Source of the DNA: Candidatus Borrarchaeum weybense
GTDB lineage: Archaea > Asgardarchaeota > Sifarchaeia > Borrarchaeales > Borrarchaeaceae
Length of the DNA stretch: 64,000 nucleotides
NCBI GenBank assembly: GCA_019057385.1
Contig: JAHQJS010000004.1
Location: forward strand, 1 to 64,000
Direction: 5' to 3'
Within the stretch, counting starts at the first letter, position 1. The number at the start of each line of letters is the position of its first letter. The notes under the pieces were generated by a model. The model had not been told where the DNA came from and did not search any database. It saw nothing but the letters and a program-made list of their open reading frames with translations. Shown in pieces: positions 1 through 9,132 of the stretch. The position numbers and the translations under genes are program-made.

Positions 1-258
1 CGGGTTACGGAGGTCTTATCTCCACAGGCTTAACATCCCTACGCTCCGTAGGTACGGCTAACGATGGTGAGACAATCGAATCGGAGTATGCACCTTATCT
101 TCAAGTGTGCGCATGATCCCTCCAATTGTTATTGATACCTTCCTCATACCATCTATATAACGTTAGGGAGACCCCTCGATGCACGTGATGAACGTGAACA
201 CACACTACCGCCATTCATCACCACGCTGAAGCTGTAGTGCTTTCTTGTTTGGCTACTC
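1..258 (-). mobile_element. Short tnpB-derived element, family A copy 1 (cut by the window edge)
   Basis: This stretch is nearly identical to 2180-2432 and lies in the same direction. Read on the minus strand, it starts with a left-end hairpin at about 205-258 and runs to a segment that could encode the last residues of a TnpB-like protein (DVKPVEIRPP and a stop). Most of the nuclease gene is missing. This is the layout expected of a non-autonomous IS200/IS605-type element that keeps both ends and the guide-RNA (omega RNA) region. The right end lies outside the window. The family assignment is inferred from end structure and the TnpB-like tail; no transposase gene is present here. Confidence 0.7.
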
Positions 259-280
259 ATAATCTAGGAAGTAAAAACAC

Positions 281-1072
281 ATGGACTCTACTGCACTGAA
301 AAAAAGTTATTTTCAGCTACTTCTTCAACACATGCAAAGATATCTTCGATTTTCTGCACACCCCACTATTCGGTATTATATAGTTCGAAGGACTCAACTC
401 GTTTATTCTTTGTTGCAAGAGGAAACTGGAGTGATTTTACTGGATGTAGGTTGCGGCGAGGGACTAGATGTCTATAATCTAGCAAGAAACTATTCTTATA
501 CAATCGGGATCGATCTATCCGCAGATGCATTGAAGCGAGTTGCAAGAGGCAACCGCCCTACAAATACCTTTCTTATACGAGGAGATGCAGAAAATCTGCC
601 ATTAAAAAGTGAATCAATCAGTATTTCGCTTTGTTTAGATGTATTAGAGCATCTGCCTGAGCCAAGAAAAGCATTAAAAGAGTTAACACGAGTTTCTAAA
701 GATCTAATTGTTATTGCTGTCCCTCTAGCTATGAACCCTCCATTTGCGACACTATTGACGAAATTACGCTGGCTTAAAACCACTCCTTTGAATATAGAAA
801 CAGTTGCCGCAGAAAAGGGAGTTAAAGAATTACCTGAACATGGGCATATTAACGAATACACCGTTGGGAGAATAAGAAATGAATTAGAGAGCCTAAAAAT
901 ACATAAAATCAAAAAATTGATTTTAATGAATCAATTTACAATACCCTTCCGAGAAAAAATTTTATTGAGATTTCCAAAACTAGTCCAGATTTTTGTCCAG
1001 TTAGATAAAATCTTTAGTAAACTATTCCCAATTGGAAGATGGGGTTCTGCTGTGGTTGCAATCCAACTTTAA
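281..1072 (+). CDS. SAM-dependent methyltransferase, class I
   Basis: The product is a 263-residue soluble methyltransferase of the Methyltransf_11 type. The SAM-binding glycine motif (DVGCGEG) is near residue 55, followed by an acidic residue at the end of strand 2 (GIDLS). A later motif (GDAENLPL) and a DVLEHL segment are typical of this fold. The substrate cannot be read from the sequence. Its partner 75 bases downstream is a GT2 glycosyltransferase, so a role in modifying a glycan or lipid is plausible. Both genes sit between two direct copies of a tnpB-derived element, so they may have arrived or spread as a unit. The ATG start lies about 20 bases after the element end. Confidence 0.8.
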   Translation: MDSTALKKSYFQLLLQHMQRYLRFSAHPTIRYYIVRRTQLVYSLLQEETGVILLDVGCGEGLDVYNLARNYSYTIGIDLSADALKRVARGNRPTNTFLIRGDAENLPLKSESISISLCLDVLEHLPEPRKALKELTRVSKDLIVIAVPLAMNPPFATLLTKLRWLKTTPLNIETVAAEKGVKELPEHGHINEYTVGRIRNELESLKIHKIKKLILMNQFTIPFREKILLRFPKLVQIFVQLDKIFSKLFPIGRWGSAVVAIQL

Positions 1073-1146
1073 AGATGAATTGACAAGCGTACTGTTATGA
1101 AATTAATGTGTAAAGTAATCAAAGTTTATGGTTGGAGAACTAATCT

Positions 1147-2142
1147 ATGACTAAGAAAACATTCTCGGTTATTGTTACTGGACTCAATGTTCAAAGTACC
1201 ATTGATGAATGTATTCAATCATTGTTACAACAAGACTACCCAGAGAATGAATATGAGATTATATACATAGATGGTGGATCAACGGACAGTACTCTTGAAA
1301 AAGTATCTAAATATCCTGTGCGCATTTTACAGGAACGAGGAGGATCACCAGCATCAGGAAGAAATACAGGAATTAAAAAAGCTCAGGGAATAATAATTGC
1401 ATTTACAGATGCAGACTCTGTAGCTGATAAAAACTGGCTGAAAGAACTACTTGAATGCTATGATACACCCGAAGTGGCGGGGGTGGGAGGAGTAATCTTA
1501 CCATATCCTGAGAAGAATTACTTCCCACGAACAATGGGATTATTATTACCCACATTTTTTGGATCTGCGGGTGCCAGGAACCCTGCAATTTATCCAACTA
1601 CAAGGCTTGTAGACCATAACCCAACAAATAACTCATCACTTCGAAAACAGGTTTTAGAAGAAGTCGGTTACTTCAATGAGGAACTAAAGGTTGCAGAAGA
1701 TATCGAATTAGATTTAAGAATTATAAACAAGGGTTATAAGCTCATATATACTCCTAAAGCAAAAGTTAGGCACCATGGTAGGCAGTCCTTGTCTAAGTTC
1801 ATTCTTCAAATGTATAATTATGGGATTTGGAGAGCATGGGCTGGAAAAAGATATCCGGGCTTGCTTAAACCAAAACATCTTCTCCCTTCGCTTTTCTTGC
1901 TTTTTCTCATATTCAGTGCACTATTTACTACGGTAACTACCCTATTAATGCCGATATCGCTTCTACTTTCCGTGATCTTACTTACCTATTTATCCACAGG
2001 ACTAATTACAGGACTAAAAGTCTCACTAAAAAGTGAAATACCAAGTCATGTAATTGTTATACCGATCTTAGGATTCATAGAGCATGTATCATACGGTCTG
2101 GGCATATTATATGGTCTGTTAAGTGAGCTACCTCGTGCTTAA
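1147..2142 (+). CDS. GT2-family glycosyltransferase with C-terminal membrane segments
   Basis: This 331-residue protein begins with a GT-A domain. The nucleotide-sugar site appears as IDGGSTD near residue 42 and a TDADS motif near residue 88. A later AEDIELDLR segment corresponds to the acceptor-side ED motif of GT2 enzymes. Two or three hydrophobic segments after about residue 240 should anchor it in the membrane with the catalytic domain in the cytoplasm. The donor sugar and acceptor are unknown. The stop codon falls at the outer boundary of the family A element at 2139, so the last residues may have been set by the insertion. Confidence 0.85.
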   Translation: MTKKTFSVIVTGLNVQSTIDECIQSLLQQDYPENEYEIIYIDGGSTDSTLEKVSKYPVRILQERGGSPASGRNTGIKKAQGIIIAFTDADSVADKNWLKELLECYDTPEVAGVGGVILPYPEKNYFPRTMGLLLPTFFGSAGARNPAIYPTTRLVDHNPTNNSSLRKQVLEEVGYFNEELKVAEDIELDLRIINKGYKLIYTPKAKVRHHGRQSLSKFILQMYNYGIWRAWAGKRYPGLLKPKHLLPSLFLLFLIFSALFTTVTTLLMPISLLLSVILLTYLSTGLITGLKVSLKSEIPSHVIVIPILGFIEHVSYGLGILYGLLSELPRA

Positions 2143-2432
2143 GCTTCGAGGCTTCCTGCTTCTACGACAGACTCGATCCCCTTGCGGGTTACGGAGGTCT
2201 TATCTCCACAGGCTTAACATCCCTACGCCCCGTAGGTACGGCTAACGATGGTGAGGCAATCGGAGTATGCACCTTGTTTGCAAGTGTGCGCATTATCCCT
2301 CCAATTGTTATTGATACCTTCCTCATACCACCTATATAACGTTAGGGAGACCCTCAATGCAAGTGTTGAAAGTGAAAACTACCGCCATTCATCACCACGC
2401 TGAAGCGGTGGTGCTTTCTTGCTTAGCTACTC
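2139..2432 (-). mobile_element. Short tnpB-derived element, family A copy 2 (complete)
   Basis: On the minus strand the element runs from a left-end hairpin (near 2385-2425) to a right end at about 2139-2190. Between them are about 150 bases and a remnant of the TnpB C-terminus followed by a stop. The sequence from 2183 repeats positions 1-258 with few differences and in the same orientation. The GGCTTCCTG segment near the right end is shared with family B, which supports a common omega-RNA-like 3' structure. There is no room for a transposase, so mobility would need TnpA or TnpB from elsewhere. The exact right boundary is estimated. Confidence 0.75.
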
Positions 2433-2461
2433 GTAAGCAAAAATTCTAGAGAACGATGTTA

Positions 2462-3349
2462 TTATTCTTCCCCTATTTTGGAAACTGTTAGTTTTTTGAA
2501 AACTCGCTCGTAGAAATCAGTTATACCTTCGAGCCGTATGAATTTCACAGCATTTTCCGATTTGAAAATATTCAATACATCTCCAGGGCGAATTTCTTTA
2601 TCAAATGAACGCCCATCCATTACAATTTGTGCAGTAGGCTCGTAAATGGTCACGTTAATTTTACTTGAAGTGGGAATCACAAAAGGAACCCTATAAGGCA
2701 ATTCTAACGGATTTACACACTTGATAATAAATGCATTAAGGCTAGGAGTGATTATTGGCCCTCCTGCAGATAATGAATGTGCTGTAGAGCCAGTTGTCGT
2801 GGATGCAATTAGTGCATCAAGATAAGTATCTGCGACGATTGTGTTATCTATTTGAACTTTGAGATGAAGCATTGGAGTGGCTACTCCTAATGGCTTACTA
2901 CTTGTGATTACAATCTCATTCAAAGCGTCAGGTAAATATAGTTTATTGTTTAGTTTAGCAGTGATTTTATCTCGCAGTTCTATGGTATAATTTCCAGTCA
3001 AGATTTGTTCAATTGCGTCCTTTGCATTCTCAGGTTTTATTTCCGTCATGAAACCAACCTTTTTTCGAGAGAAGTCGATAGCTAAAATTGGAATCGATGA
3101 ATTAGTAAGCTGATTACATGCATATAGAATTGACCCATCACCACCTGCTACGATTAAAAGATCCAAATCATCAAGTTCTGATAGGTCGATAGCAAGTGTT
3201 TGAAGGTTCAATCTTTCAGCGACATTTCGTTCAAGAAAAACTGTTAGTCCCAGTCTTTGAAGGAATCTAGCAAAATCTTTCGTGAATTTCATTGCATCCT
3301 CATAATTAGGTGGAGCAGTTAGAGCAACACTCTTAATCACAATTCTCAA
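2462..3349 (-). CDS. nadK: NAD kinase
   Basis: The enzyme phosphorylates NAD to NADP in the cytoplasm. The 295-residue protein carries the diagnostic GGDG motif at residues 69-72, an NEIVI motif near residue 145, and the TGSTAHSLSAGGP segment near residue 190 that forms the NAD-binding core. Its length is normal for the family. The start overlaps the end of the upstream phosphatase gene by four bases (ATGA), which indicates translational coupling. In Methanocaldococcus (MJ0917) the same two domains are fused as NADP phosphatase plus NAD kinase, so this pair looks like an unfused version. Confidence 0.93.
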   Translation of the reverse strand: MRIVIKSVALTAPPNYEDAMKFTKDFARFLQRLGLTVFLERNVAERLNLQTLAIDLSELDDLDLLIVAGGDGSILYACNQLTNSSIPILAIDFSRKKVGFMTEIKPENAKDAIEQILTGNYTIELRDKITAKLNNKLYLPDALNEIVITSSKPLGVATPMLHLKVQIDNTIVADTYLDALIASTTTGSTAHSLSAGGPIITPSLNAFIIKCVNPLELPYRVPFVIPTSSKINVTIYEPTAQIVMDGRSFDKEIRPGDVLNIFKSENAVKFIRLEGITDFYERVFKKLTVSKIGEE

Positions 3350-4137
3350 CCCAATAAACTGATTATTTCTTGATGTAATGAACGATTACTCGCACAGACA
3401 ATCGAATATCTTGCAGATAATTCAAAAACATTAGAAGTTAAAGGCTTTCCTTCCATATCTGTGATTATGCCTCCAGCTTCTTCAATAAACAATTTCGCTG
3501 CAACAATATCCATTATCTTTAAACTGCCACGAGTATCTATGAGAGCATCTAACAAACCCGTAGCTGTATAACACACTTCAAGGGCAATAGAGCCAAATAG
3601 ACGAGTTTTATATGCCTGAGAGGCAACTGGTTTGACTTGTTCAAGATCTGTGTCGTAAACATATATACTTACGATAGCTTTGCTTAATTTCTCTTCTATT
3701 GGTAGACGGTATATTGGCTTACCATCAACTTTTATGTCCCTTCCCTTCTCGACTTCAAATAGATTATTCTTAAGTAAAAGCGGTGCTCTAATAAGTCCCG
3801 CAACGACATCATTAAACGTATTCCCTTCAAGTAATGCAAGACTTAAAGAAAAAAATGGAACCCCTCGGCTTGCATTTGTGCTTCCATCAATTGGATCTAT
3901 GATAAGTGTATATTTTGGTTCATCCCCAAAAGTGAAGGTTCCGCTTTCTTCACTGATGAGTTTAATTGATACATCATTCTTCTGTAAGAAATTAATGCAT
4001 GCATCTTCAGCAATTTTATCAATGCCTTTCGTGGTTTGCCCGTATATATTTTCTCCAATATCTTTATATGCTTCCGAAGTGCCTATAACAGGCTTGACTG
4101 CCTGCCATATTACCTCAGAGAGTTTTCTAAGGAACAA
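3346..4137 (-). CDS. Inositol monophosphatase / fructose-1,6-bisphosphatase family (possible NADP phosphatase)
   Basis: This 263-residue member of the Mg-dependent, lithium-sensitive phosphatase family has the metal-binding motifs EESG at residues 63-66 and DPIDGST at 81-87, and a third metal-site region (KIMDIVAA) near residue 205. Archaeal relatives hydrolyse inositol phosphate, fructose-1,6-bisphosphate or NADP. The coupled NAD kinase downstream makes control of NAD(H)/NADP(H) levels a good guess, but FBPase activity for gluconeogenesis is equally compatible. The TTG start sits about 20 bases from a TATA box at 4157-4168, so the mRNA may be leaderless. Confidence 0.88.
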   Translation of the reverse strand: MFLRKLSEVIWQAVKPVIGTSEAYKDIGENIYGQTTKGIDKIAEDACINFLQKNDVSIKLISEESGTFTFGDEPKYTLIIDPIDGSTNASRGVPFFSLSLALLEGNTFNDVVAGLIRAPLLLKNNLFEVEKGRDIKVDGKPIYRLPIEEKLSKAIVSIYVYDTDLEQVKPVASQAYKTRLFGSIALEVCYTATGLLDALIDTRGSLKIMDIVAAKLFIEEAGGIITDMEGKPLTSNVFELSARYSIVCASNRSLHQEIISLLG

Positions 4138-4156
4138 TGAAACATCTTGGCTAAGA

Positions 4157-4168
4157 GATATTTATATC
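4157..4168 (-). promoter_or_regulatory. TATA box for the phosphatase/NAD kinase operon
   Basis: On the minus strand the sequence reads GATATAAATATC. It lies about 25 bases from the start codon at 4137, the distance expected between a TATA box and the transcription start. This suggests a leaderless transcript. Confidence 0.55.
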
Positions 4169-4208
4169 ACCTTTTCAGGTAAAACTAATTAACAAATCCC
4201 TTAGAAGT

Positions 4209-4217
4209 CTTTATAAA
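4209..4217 (+). promoter_or_regulatory. Probable TATA box for the aIF5A gene
   Basis: A CTTTATAAA motif lies about 130 bases upstream of the aIF5A start, which would give a leader of roughly 100 bases. The gene itself starts behind a GAGGTGA ribosome-binding site. Confidence 0.45.
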
Positions 4218-4345
4218 AGATGCATATTAAAAACGATTCATCATAAGGACTCTTTGCGAAATGCAAGCGATATTGGGAGAAGTTTTATCAATAAGACTAG
4301 AAAGAATGTCCTTGTAAGCAAAAGTTTAGGTTGAGGTGAAAGAAA

Positions 4346-4753
4346 ATGAGCAAAAAACCAGCTGAAGTAGGCTCTCTAAAAGTAGGACGATATCTTATTA
4401 TCTCTGAAGGTGGAAAAGAACATCCTTGTCGAATTTTAAGTCTTGATCGTTCAAAGCCAGGAAAACATGGATCAGCCAAAGCACGTATTGTTGCAGTAGG
4501 AGTTTTTGATGGAGTTAAAAGAACGATTGTGTCCCCCGTTTCTGCTAAGATTCAGGTGCCCGTTATTGAAAAGCGAAATGGACAGGTTATCTCTATGAAT
4601 CCTTTTATGCTTATGGACTTGGAAGATTATTCAAACTTTGAATTATCAATGCCTGAAGATGAAGAAATCGCCTCAAAAATAGTAGAAGGTGCCACAGTGG
4701 AATATTGGAACATTCTTGGTCAAAAAAAGATAATGAGGATAAAATCCTCATAG
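4346..4753 (+). CDS. eif5A: Translation initiation/elongation factor aIF5A
   Basis: This 135-residue protein is the archaeal form of eIF5A, which binds the ribosome and helps peptide-bond formation at difficult sequences such as proline runs. The loop carrying the modified lysine is visible as KPGKHG, with Lys40 the predicted hypusine or deoxyhypusine site. It is followed by the typical KARIVAVGVFDG strand and a C-terminal OB-fold. The ATG start follows a GAGGTGA site. It is transcribed away from the phosphatase/NAD kinase operon. No deoxyhypusine synthase gene is present in the window. Confidence 0.95.
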   Translation: MSKKPAEVGSLKVGRYLIISEGGKEHPCRILSLDRSKPGKHGSAKARIVAVGVFDGVKRTIVSPVSAKIQVPVIEKRNGQVISMNPFMLMDLEDYSNFELSMPEDEEIASKIVEGATVEYWNILGQKKIMRIKSS

Positions 4754-5026
4754 CGTTCTTAGTTATTAAGAACATCAGCTTTCATAGAGTTCATCATTGG
4801 AGCGTATTGCATTCCTCTGTAAGCCCTTTGTCATCATCCTAATTATATGAGTTTTAGAGAAATAAAAAGGTTTATTGTATTTCAATACAGAAATAAGATT
4901 AAAATACCTTTAAACAGAAATCTTGCTTTGTTACTAAAAACATAAAACAAATGAACTGCATCCAGCGATTACACTACATAAATCAGATTTGTAAAATAAA
5001 TATTTGCAGAGTTGGAGGCTAATTGG

Positions 5027-6148
5027 TTGACCAGTGCTTTAATTCTCGCGGGTGGATTTGGAACACGCTTAAGACCATTAACATGCACACGTCCTAAGCC
5101 TCTTTTCCCCCTAGGCAATAGACCATTAAGCGAAATTTTAGTCCAACGCCTAAGCGAAGTAGTAGACCGTGTAGTATTTGCTATCAATTATCAAGCTGAA
5201 AAAATAATGCAGTATTTCGGTTCGGGTGAAAAATACGGTATTGAAATTAAATATGCCAAAGAAAAACGACCTCTTGGCACGGGAGGTCCTATTAAACATG
5301 CACAAAATCTTTTGGATGATTCACCATTTCTTGTGTTGAATGGCGATGTAATTTCTCTCATCGATTTCAAAGATATGTTAAACTTTCATAAGCAGCGTGG
5401 GGATGCACTTGGCACAATAGCGTTATATCCTGTTGAGGATCCATCCAGATACGGGGCAGTTGAACTTGATGATGCTTACAGAATTTTAAGATTTGTGGAA
5501 AAACCTCCTCCAGGAGAGGAGCCAAGTAATTTGATTAATGCAGGTGCCTATGTACTTGACCCAGAGGTTTTTGATTATATTCCAGAAAATGAACCATTTT
5601 CTATCGAAAGGGGAGTATTTCCAATTTTTGCTGACCAAATGAAACTTTATGGCTACAAATATAATGATGTATGGCTCGATATGGGAAAACCTGCAGATTA
5701 TATACAAGCAAATAAGTATGTTCTTGACCATTTTTTAAAAAAAACAGATTCAAGCATAAATAAGGGGGCTTTTATTAGTTCATCCGCCAAAATAGAAGAA
5801 CCAGTGCATATTAACGCATCTATTGCAATCGGTAAAAATGTAGAAATCGCAAGGGAAACTCATATAGGACCTTATGTATGCATTGGGGATGATGTAAGTA
5901 TTGGACAAGGTTGTCGAATTGAAAACTCAATAATATTTCCAGATGTTCGAATAGAATCATTTAGTTCTATTAACAATTGTATAATCGGTGAGGCGGCAAC
6001 TCTTGGTCGTTGGGTAAAGATCGAAGGCTTAACAATTATTGGTGATTATTGTACAATTAAGGATAATGTTACTTTAACCTCAGGTGTGATGATTTGTCCA
6101 TGGAAAACTGTATCAGATAGCATCATCACACCACAAACTGTTATGTAA
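5027..6148 (+). CDS. Sugar-1-phosphate nucleotidylyltransferase (mannose-1-phosphate guanylyltransferase-like)
   Basis: The N-terminal Rossmann-like domain begins with LILAGGFGTRLRPLT and KPLFPLGNRP, the nucleotide-binding signature of NDP-sugar pyrophosphorylases. Later motifs include LNGDV (metal site) and VEKP. From about residue 245 onward, hexapeptide-like repeats form a left-handed beta helix. The enzyme would condense a sugar-1-phosphate with NTP; GDP-mannose formation is a common role for this architecture, but the substrate is not certain. I place the start at the TTG at 5027 because GGAGG lies 8 bases upstream; an in-frame TTG at 5012 overlaps that site. A related nucleotidylyltransferase follows 72 bases downstream. 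Confidence 0.87.
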   Translation: MTSALILAGGFGTRLRPLTCTRPKPLFPLGNRPLSEILVQRLSEVVDRVVFAINYQAEKIMQYFGSGEKYGIEIKYAKEKRPLGTGGPIKHAQNLLDDSPFLVLNGDVISLIDFKDMLNFHKQRGDALGTIALYPVEDPSRYGAVELDDAYRILRFVEKPPPGEEPSNLINAGAYVLDPEVFDYIPENEPFSIERGVFPIFADQMKLYGYKYNDVWLDMGKPADYIQANKYVLDHFLKKTDSSINKGAFISSSAKIEEPVHINASIAIGKNVEIARETHIGPYVCIGDDVSIGQGCRIENSIIFPDVRIESFSSINNCIIGEAATLGRWVKIEGLTIIGDYCTIKDNVTLTSGVMICPWKTVSDSIITPQTVM

Positions 6149-6220
6149 GTCAATTACCCTCCATTAAGCTGGGGTATTCTTAAAGAGAAAAAATATAAAG
6201 GCTCACTAAGGGGTGATTAA

Positions 6221-7390
6221 ATGAGAGCAGTTGTTTTAGCAGCAGGAACTGGAACACGAATGAGACCCCTCACTTATGCTAAACCTAAACATATGCTGCA
6301 AGTTGCAGGAAAACCTGTCTTAGAACACATACTTGATTTTTTAAGATTAGCAAATATCCAAGACGTGTGCATAGTTGTTGGATATTTGAGAGAAGTCGTT
6401 ATGGATTATTTTGGTGATGGCGATCGATTTGATATGAATATAACGTATGCCCATCAAGAAAAACGACTAGGCTTGGCCCATGCCTTGAAATATGCGCAAC
6501 CACACCTTGAAAATGACAACTTTGTTATGGTACTTGGCGATGTGATGATAAGATTAGACCTTAAAGAAATGGTAGAGCACCATCTGGCTCATAATGCTGT
6601 TGCCACTATAGGTTTAGCTACTGTAGATGACCCCACGCCTTTTGGAGTAGTAAAAATGGATGAGGACTTGAGAATAAGCAAGTTGATTGAGAAACCAAAA
6701 GTCCCTCCCTCAAATTATGTGATAACAGGGCTTTACATCTTTGACAATGAAATATTCAGCGCTATTGACAAGATACCGAAGTCTTGGCGTGGCGAATATG
6801 AAATCACCGATGCAATTCAATTGCTTGTTGAACAAGGGGATCCTGTTTATGGATATCCTGCGCTAAAATATTGGAAGGATACTGGACGACCTACTGATCT
6901 CTTAGAAGCCAACAAAAAATTTCTGTCCGATTATCTTGGCAATTATATCGTCGGAGAAGTTCACCAAGGATGCGAAATTGATGGGATAATACGTGTTGAA
7001 AAGGGAAGTGTGCTCCATACAGGCGTTAAAATCCATGGTCCTGTATCTATTGGCGAAGATTCTTTTATAGGACCGAATTGTGAACTTGGCCCCTACGTCC
7101 AAATCGGATCAAATGTACGACTTGTAGAAAATGTAACTTTGGCAAATACCATTATTATGAATAACACATTAGTGTCAAACGACGCTGTAATCAAAGATTC
7201 AATTATAGGAGAAAAGTGTCAAATAGGACCTGAAGTAATAGCTGAAGGCACTGATAATGTTTTCGGCGTTGTAATCGCAGACCATTCTGTTGTAGGACCA
7301 AATATAACTTTCACCCCGGGCAATACGCTTGGTCCACATTCGACCATTCAACCTCAACCAACAGCAAACAAAAATCAAGAGAGTGAATAA
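6221..7390 (+). CDS. Bifunctional-type sugar-1-phosphate nucleotidylyltransferase with beta-helix domain
   Basis: The 389-residue protein has the nucleotidylyltransferase signature at its start (VVLAAGTGTRMRPLT, then KPKHMLQVAGKPV), a LGDVMI metal-binding segment near residue 108, and EKPKVPPS for sugar binding. From about residue 245 it has left-handed beta-helix repeats. This layout matches archaeal glucose-1-phosphate thymidylyltransferases and the Sulfolobus ST0452-type enzymes that also acetylate amino sugars. Whether an acetyltransferase site is active cannot be judged here. The ATG start follows a GGGGTGA site. The next gene, an epimerase, begins 3 bases after the stop, so they are probably one operon. 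Confidence 0.87.
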   Translation: MRAVVLAAGTGTRMRPLTYAKPKHMLQVAGKPVLEHILDFLRLANIQDVCIVVGYLREVVMDYFGDGDRFDMNITYAHQEKRLGLAHALKYAQPHLENDNFVMVLGDVMIRLDLKEMVEHHLAHNAVATIGLATVDDPTPFGVVKMDEDLRISKLIEKPKVPPSNYVITGLYIFDNEIFSAIDKIPKSWRGEYEITDAIQLLVEQGDPVYGYPALKYWKDTGRPTDLLEANKKFLSDYLGNYIVGEVHQGCEIDGIIRVEKGSVLHTGVKIHGPVSIGEDSFIGPNCELGPYVQIGSNVRLVENVTLANTIIMNNTLVSNDAVIKDSIIGEKCQIGPEVIAEGTDNVFGVVIADHSVVGPNITFTPGNTLGPHSTIQPQPTANKNQESE

Positions 7391-7393
7391 ACT

Positions 7394-8371
7394 TTGCTTG
7401 AGGAAAGACGCATTCTCATTACTGGCGGGGCAGGATTTATCGGTTCACATCTTGCTGAGGCGCTAGTGGAACACAATAATATTGTGAAAATCTATGACAA
7501 CTTTAATCCATTTTATTTTAATAAAGAGGCAAATATAAAACGCCTAAAAGAAGCAAAAAACTGCACACTAATTAAAGGAGATATTCTTGATCTGAATAGC
7601 CTTAAGCAGGCTATTGGTAATGATACAGAACTTATCTTTCATATCGCAGCCCAGCCTGGCGTAAGATTCTCCGTTGAAACTCCTTTTAAAACGAATGAGA
7701 TCAATGTTACTGGCACACTGAATATGTTGGTTGCAGTGCAAAATTCAAATGTAGAGAAATTAATTAATGCATCCTCTTCTTCTGTATATGGTACTCCACA
7801 ATATTTACCAATTGATGAAAAACATCCTACCAATCCAGTTTCGCCTTATGGGGCTAGTAAACTCGCTGCAGAAAAATATTGTAAGGCTTTTTATCGCATT
7901 TACGGAATTAATGTCTGTTCATTACGTTTTTTTACTGTATATGGACCACGTCAGCGTCCTGATATGGCAATTCACATTTTTACACAACAGATCTTGAAAA
8001 ATGAGTCGCCAACTATTTTTGGGGATGGCAATCAAACTCGCGACTTTACATTTGTCGATGATACAGTTTCAGGAATCATTGCTTCAGCTGAAGCAAAGGA
8101 TACTGCTGGAGAAGACTTCAATCTCGGGAAAGGAGAAAGGTGTTCAGTAAATAATTTGATCTCTTTGCTAATAAAAATAACTGGAAACGCTGTAGAACCA
8201 AATTGGACAAAAATTATGAAAGGAGATGTATCGCATACATGGGCAGATATCACTAAAGCCAAAAAAATGCTAGGATATGATCCACAAACCTCTATTGAGA
8301 CAGGCCTAGAAGAATTTGTAGAATGGTATAAATCCACGCCTTATGATCAGATTCCAAAGGCTTCTCCTTGA
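7394..8371 (+). CDS. NAD-dependent sugar epimerase/dehydratase
   Basis: This 325-residue protein is an extended short-chain dehydrogenase. It shows the NAD-binding TGGAGFIGSH motif near residue 10, an SSSVYG segment near residue 125, and the catalytic YGASK (YxxxK) near residue 151. The FTVYGPRQRPDMAI segment resembles UDP-glucose or UDP-glucuronate 4-epimerases. It would act on the NDP-sugar made by the gene just upstream. The TTG start has only a weak GAGAGTGA site inside the end of the previous gene. The exact sugar cannot be settled. Confidence 0.85.
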   Translation: MLEERRILITGGAGFIGSHLAEALVEHNNIVKIYDNFNPFYFNKEANIKRLKEAKNCTLIKGDILDLNSLKQAIGNDTELIFHIAAQPGVRFSVETPFKTNEINVTGTLNMLVAVQNSNVEKLINASSSSVYGTPQYLPIDEKHPTNPVSPYGASKLAAEKYCKAFYRIYGINVCSLRFFTVYGPRQRPDMAIHIFTQQILKNESPTIFGDGNQTRDFTFVDDTVSGIIASAEAKDTAGEDFNLGKGERCSVNNLISLLIKITGNAVEPNWTKIMKGDVSHTWADITKAKKMLGYDPQTSIETGLEEFVEWYKSTPYDQIPKASP

Positions 8372-8459
8372 ATCGATGTAATTTACCTCGTTAATTGCTG
8401 GTTAAACTTATAAAGAAAGAAATGAAACGGAATTAAATATCCCTGTTCTGGGTGGTTTA

Positions 8460-9083
8460 ATGACCCTAAAGCATAAACGCACTTTCAAATCAGAAACAAT
8501 TGATAAATTAATTCTTGACACTTTAAAAAAGAGTAAGCCAAAGCCAAAAACTGTTAAAGAACTAGCTACGCTTGTTAATAAGGAGCATGGTGTTCCTGTA
8601 AAAAAAGTTTTGGACAGAATTGAAGAACTAGAAATCGAAGGGAAAATCAACTTAAAGCAACCAGAAGGTAAAGATGCAGCTCCAGTTCCAGATAATATAT
8701 TAGATTATATAATGAGTTATGAATATGGGCTAGAATTCTGGATAGTTATAGGGCTTGTCGTAGCCACGATTCCTGCAGCGCTTTTTATTCCTGCAGATCA
8801 CCCACTGGTTGCAATTCGCTGGGTTTTAGGGATTATATTCGTCTTATTTTTGAGCGGCTATGCACTTACTAGCGCATTATTTCCAACAGGCGAAGAAATT
8901 GATGGAATCGAGAAGATTGCCCTCAGTTTTGGTTTAAGCTTGGCTGTTGCTGTCTTTGACGGATTGGCGCTGAATTTTCTCTGGGCAATTCAATTGATCC
9001 CACTGCTAGTAACATTGTCCATTTTTACGCTGGTTATGTGGATTATCTATCTCTTCAGAAAGTTAGGAAAGTTCCCCATCTGA
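8460..9083 (+). CDS. DUF1616-type membrane protein with N-terminal winged helix
   Basis: The first 75 residues or so look like a small winged-helix domain rich in charged residues (KELATLVNKEHGVPVKK). After this come four hydrophobic segments between about residues 95 and 205. The loop LFPTGEEIDGIEKIALSFGLS is typical of DUF1616 proteins, which have no established function. A second DUF1616-like protein at 47335-47712 lacks the winged helix. Both lie beside a GT-C glycosyltransferase gene, so a part in protein or lipid glycosylation is a reasonable inference but no more. Confidence 0.7.
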   Translation: MTLKHKRTFKSETIDKLILDTLKKSKPKPKTVKELATLVNKEHGVPVKKVLDRIEELEIEGKINLKQPEGKDAAPVPDNILDYIMSYEYGLEFWIVIGLVVATIPAALFIPADHPLVAIRWVLGIIFVLFLSGYALTSALFPTGEEIDGIEKIALSFGLSLAVAVFDGLALNFLWAIQLIPLLVTLSIFTLVMWIIYLFRKLGKFPI

Positions 9084-9132
9084 TAGTTGAATTTCTCCTA
9101 AGTCTCTGTGTGTTTTAGATTTTTTCAAGAAC

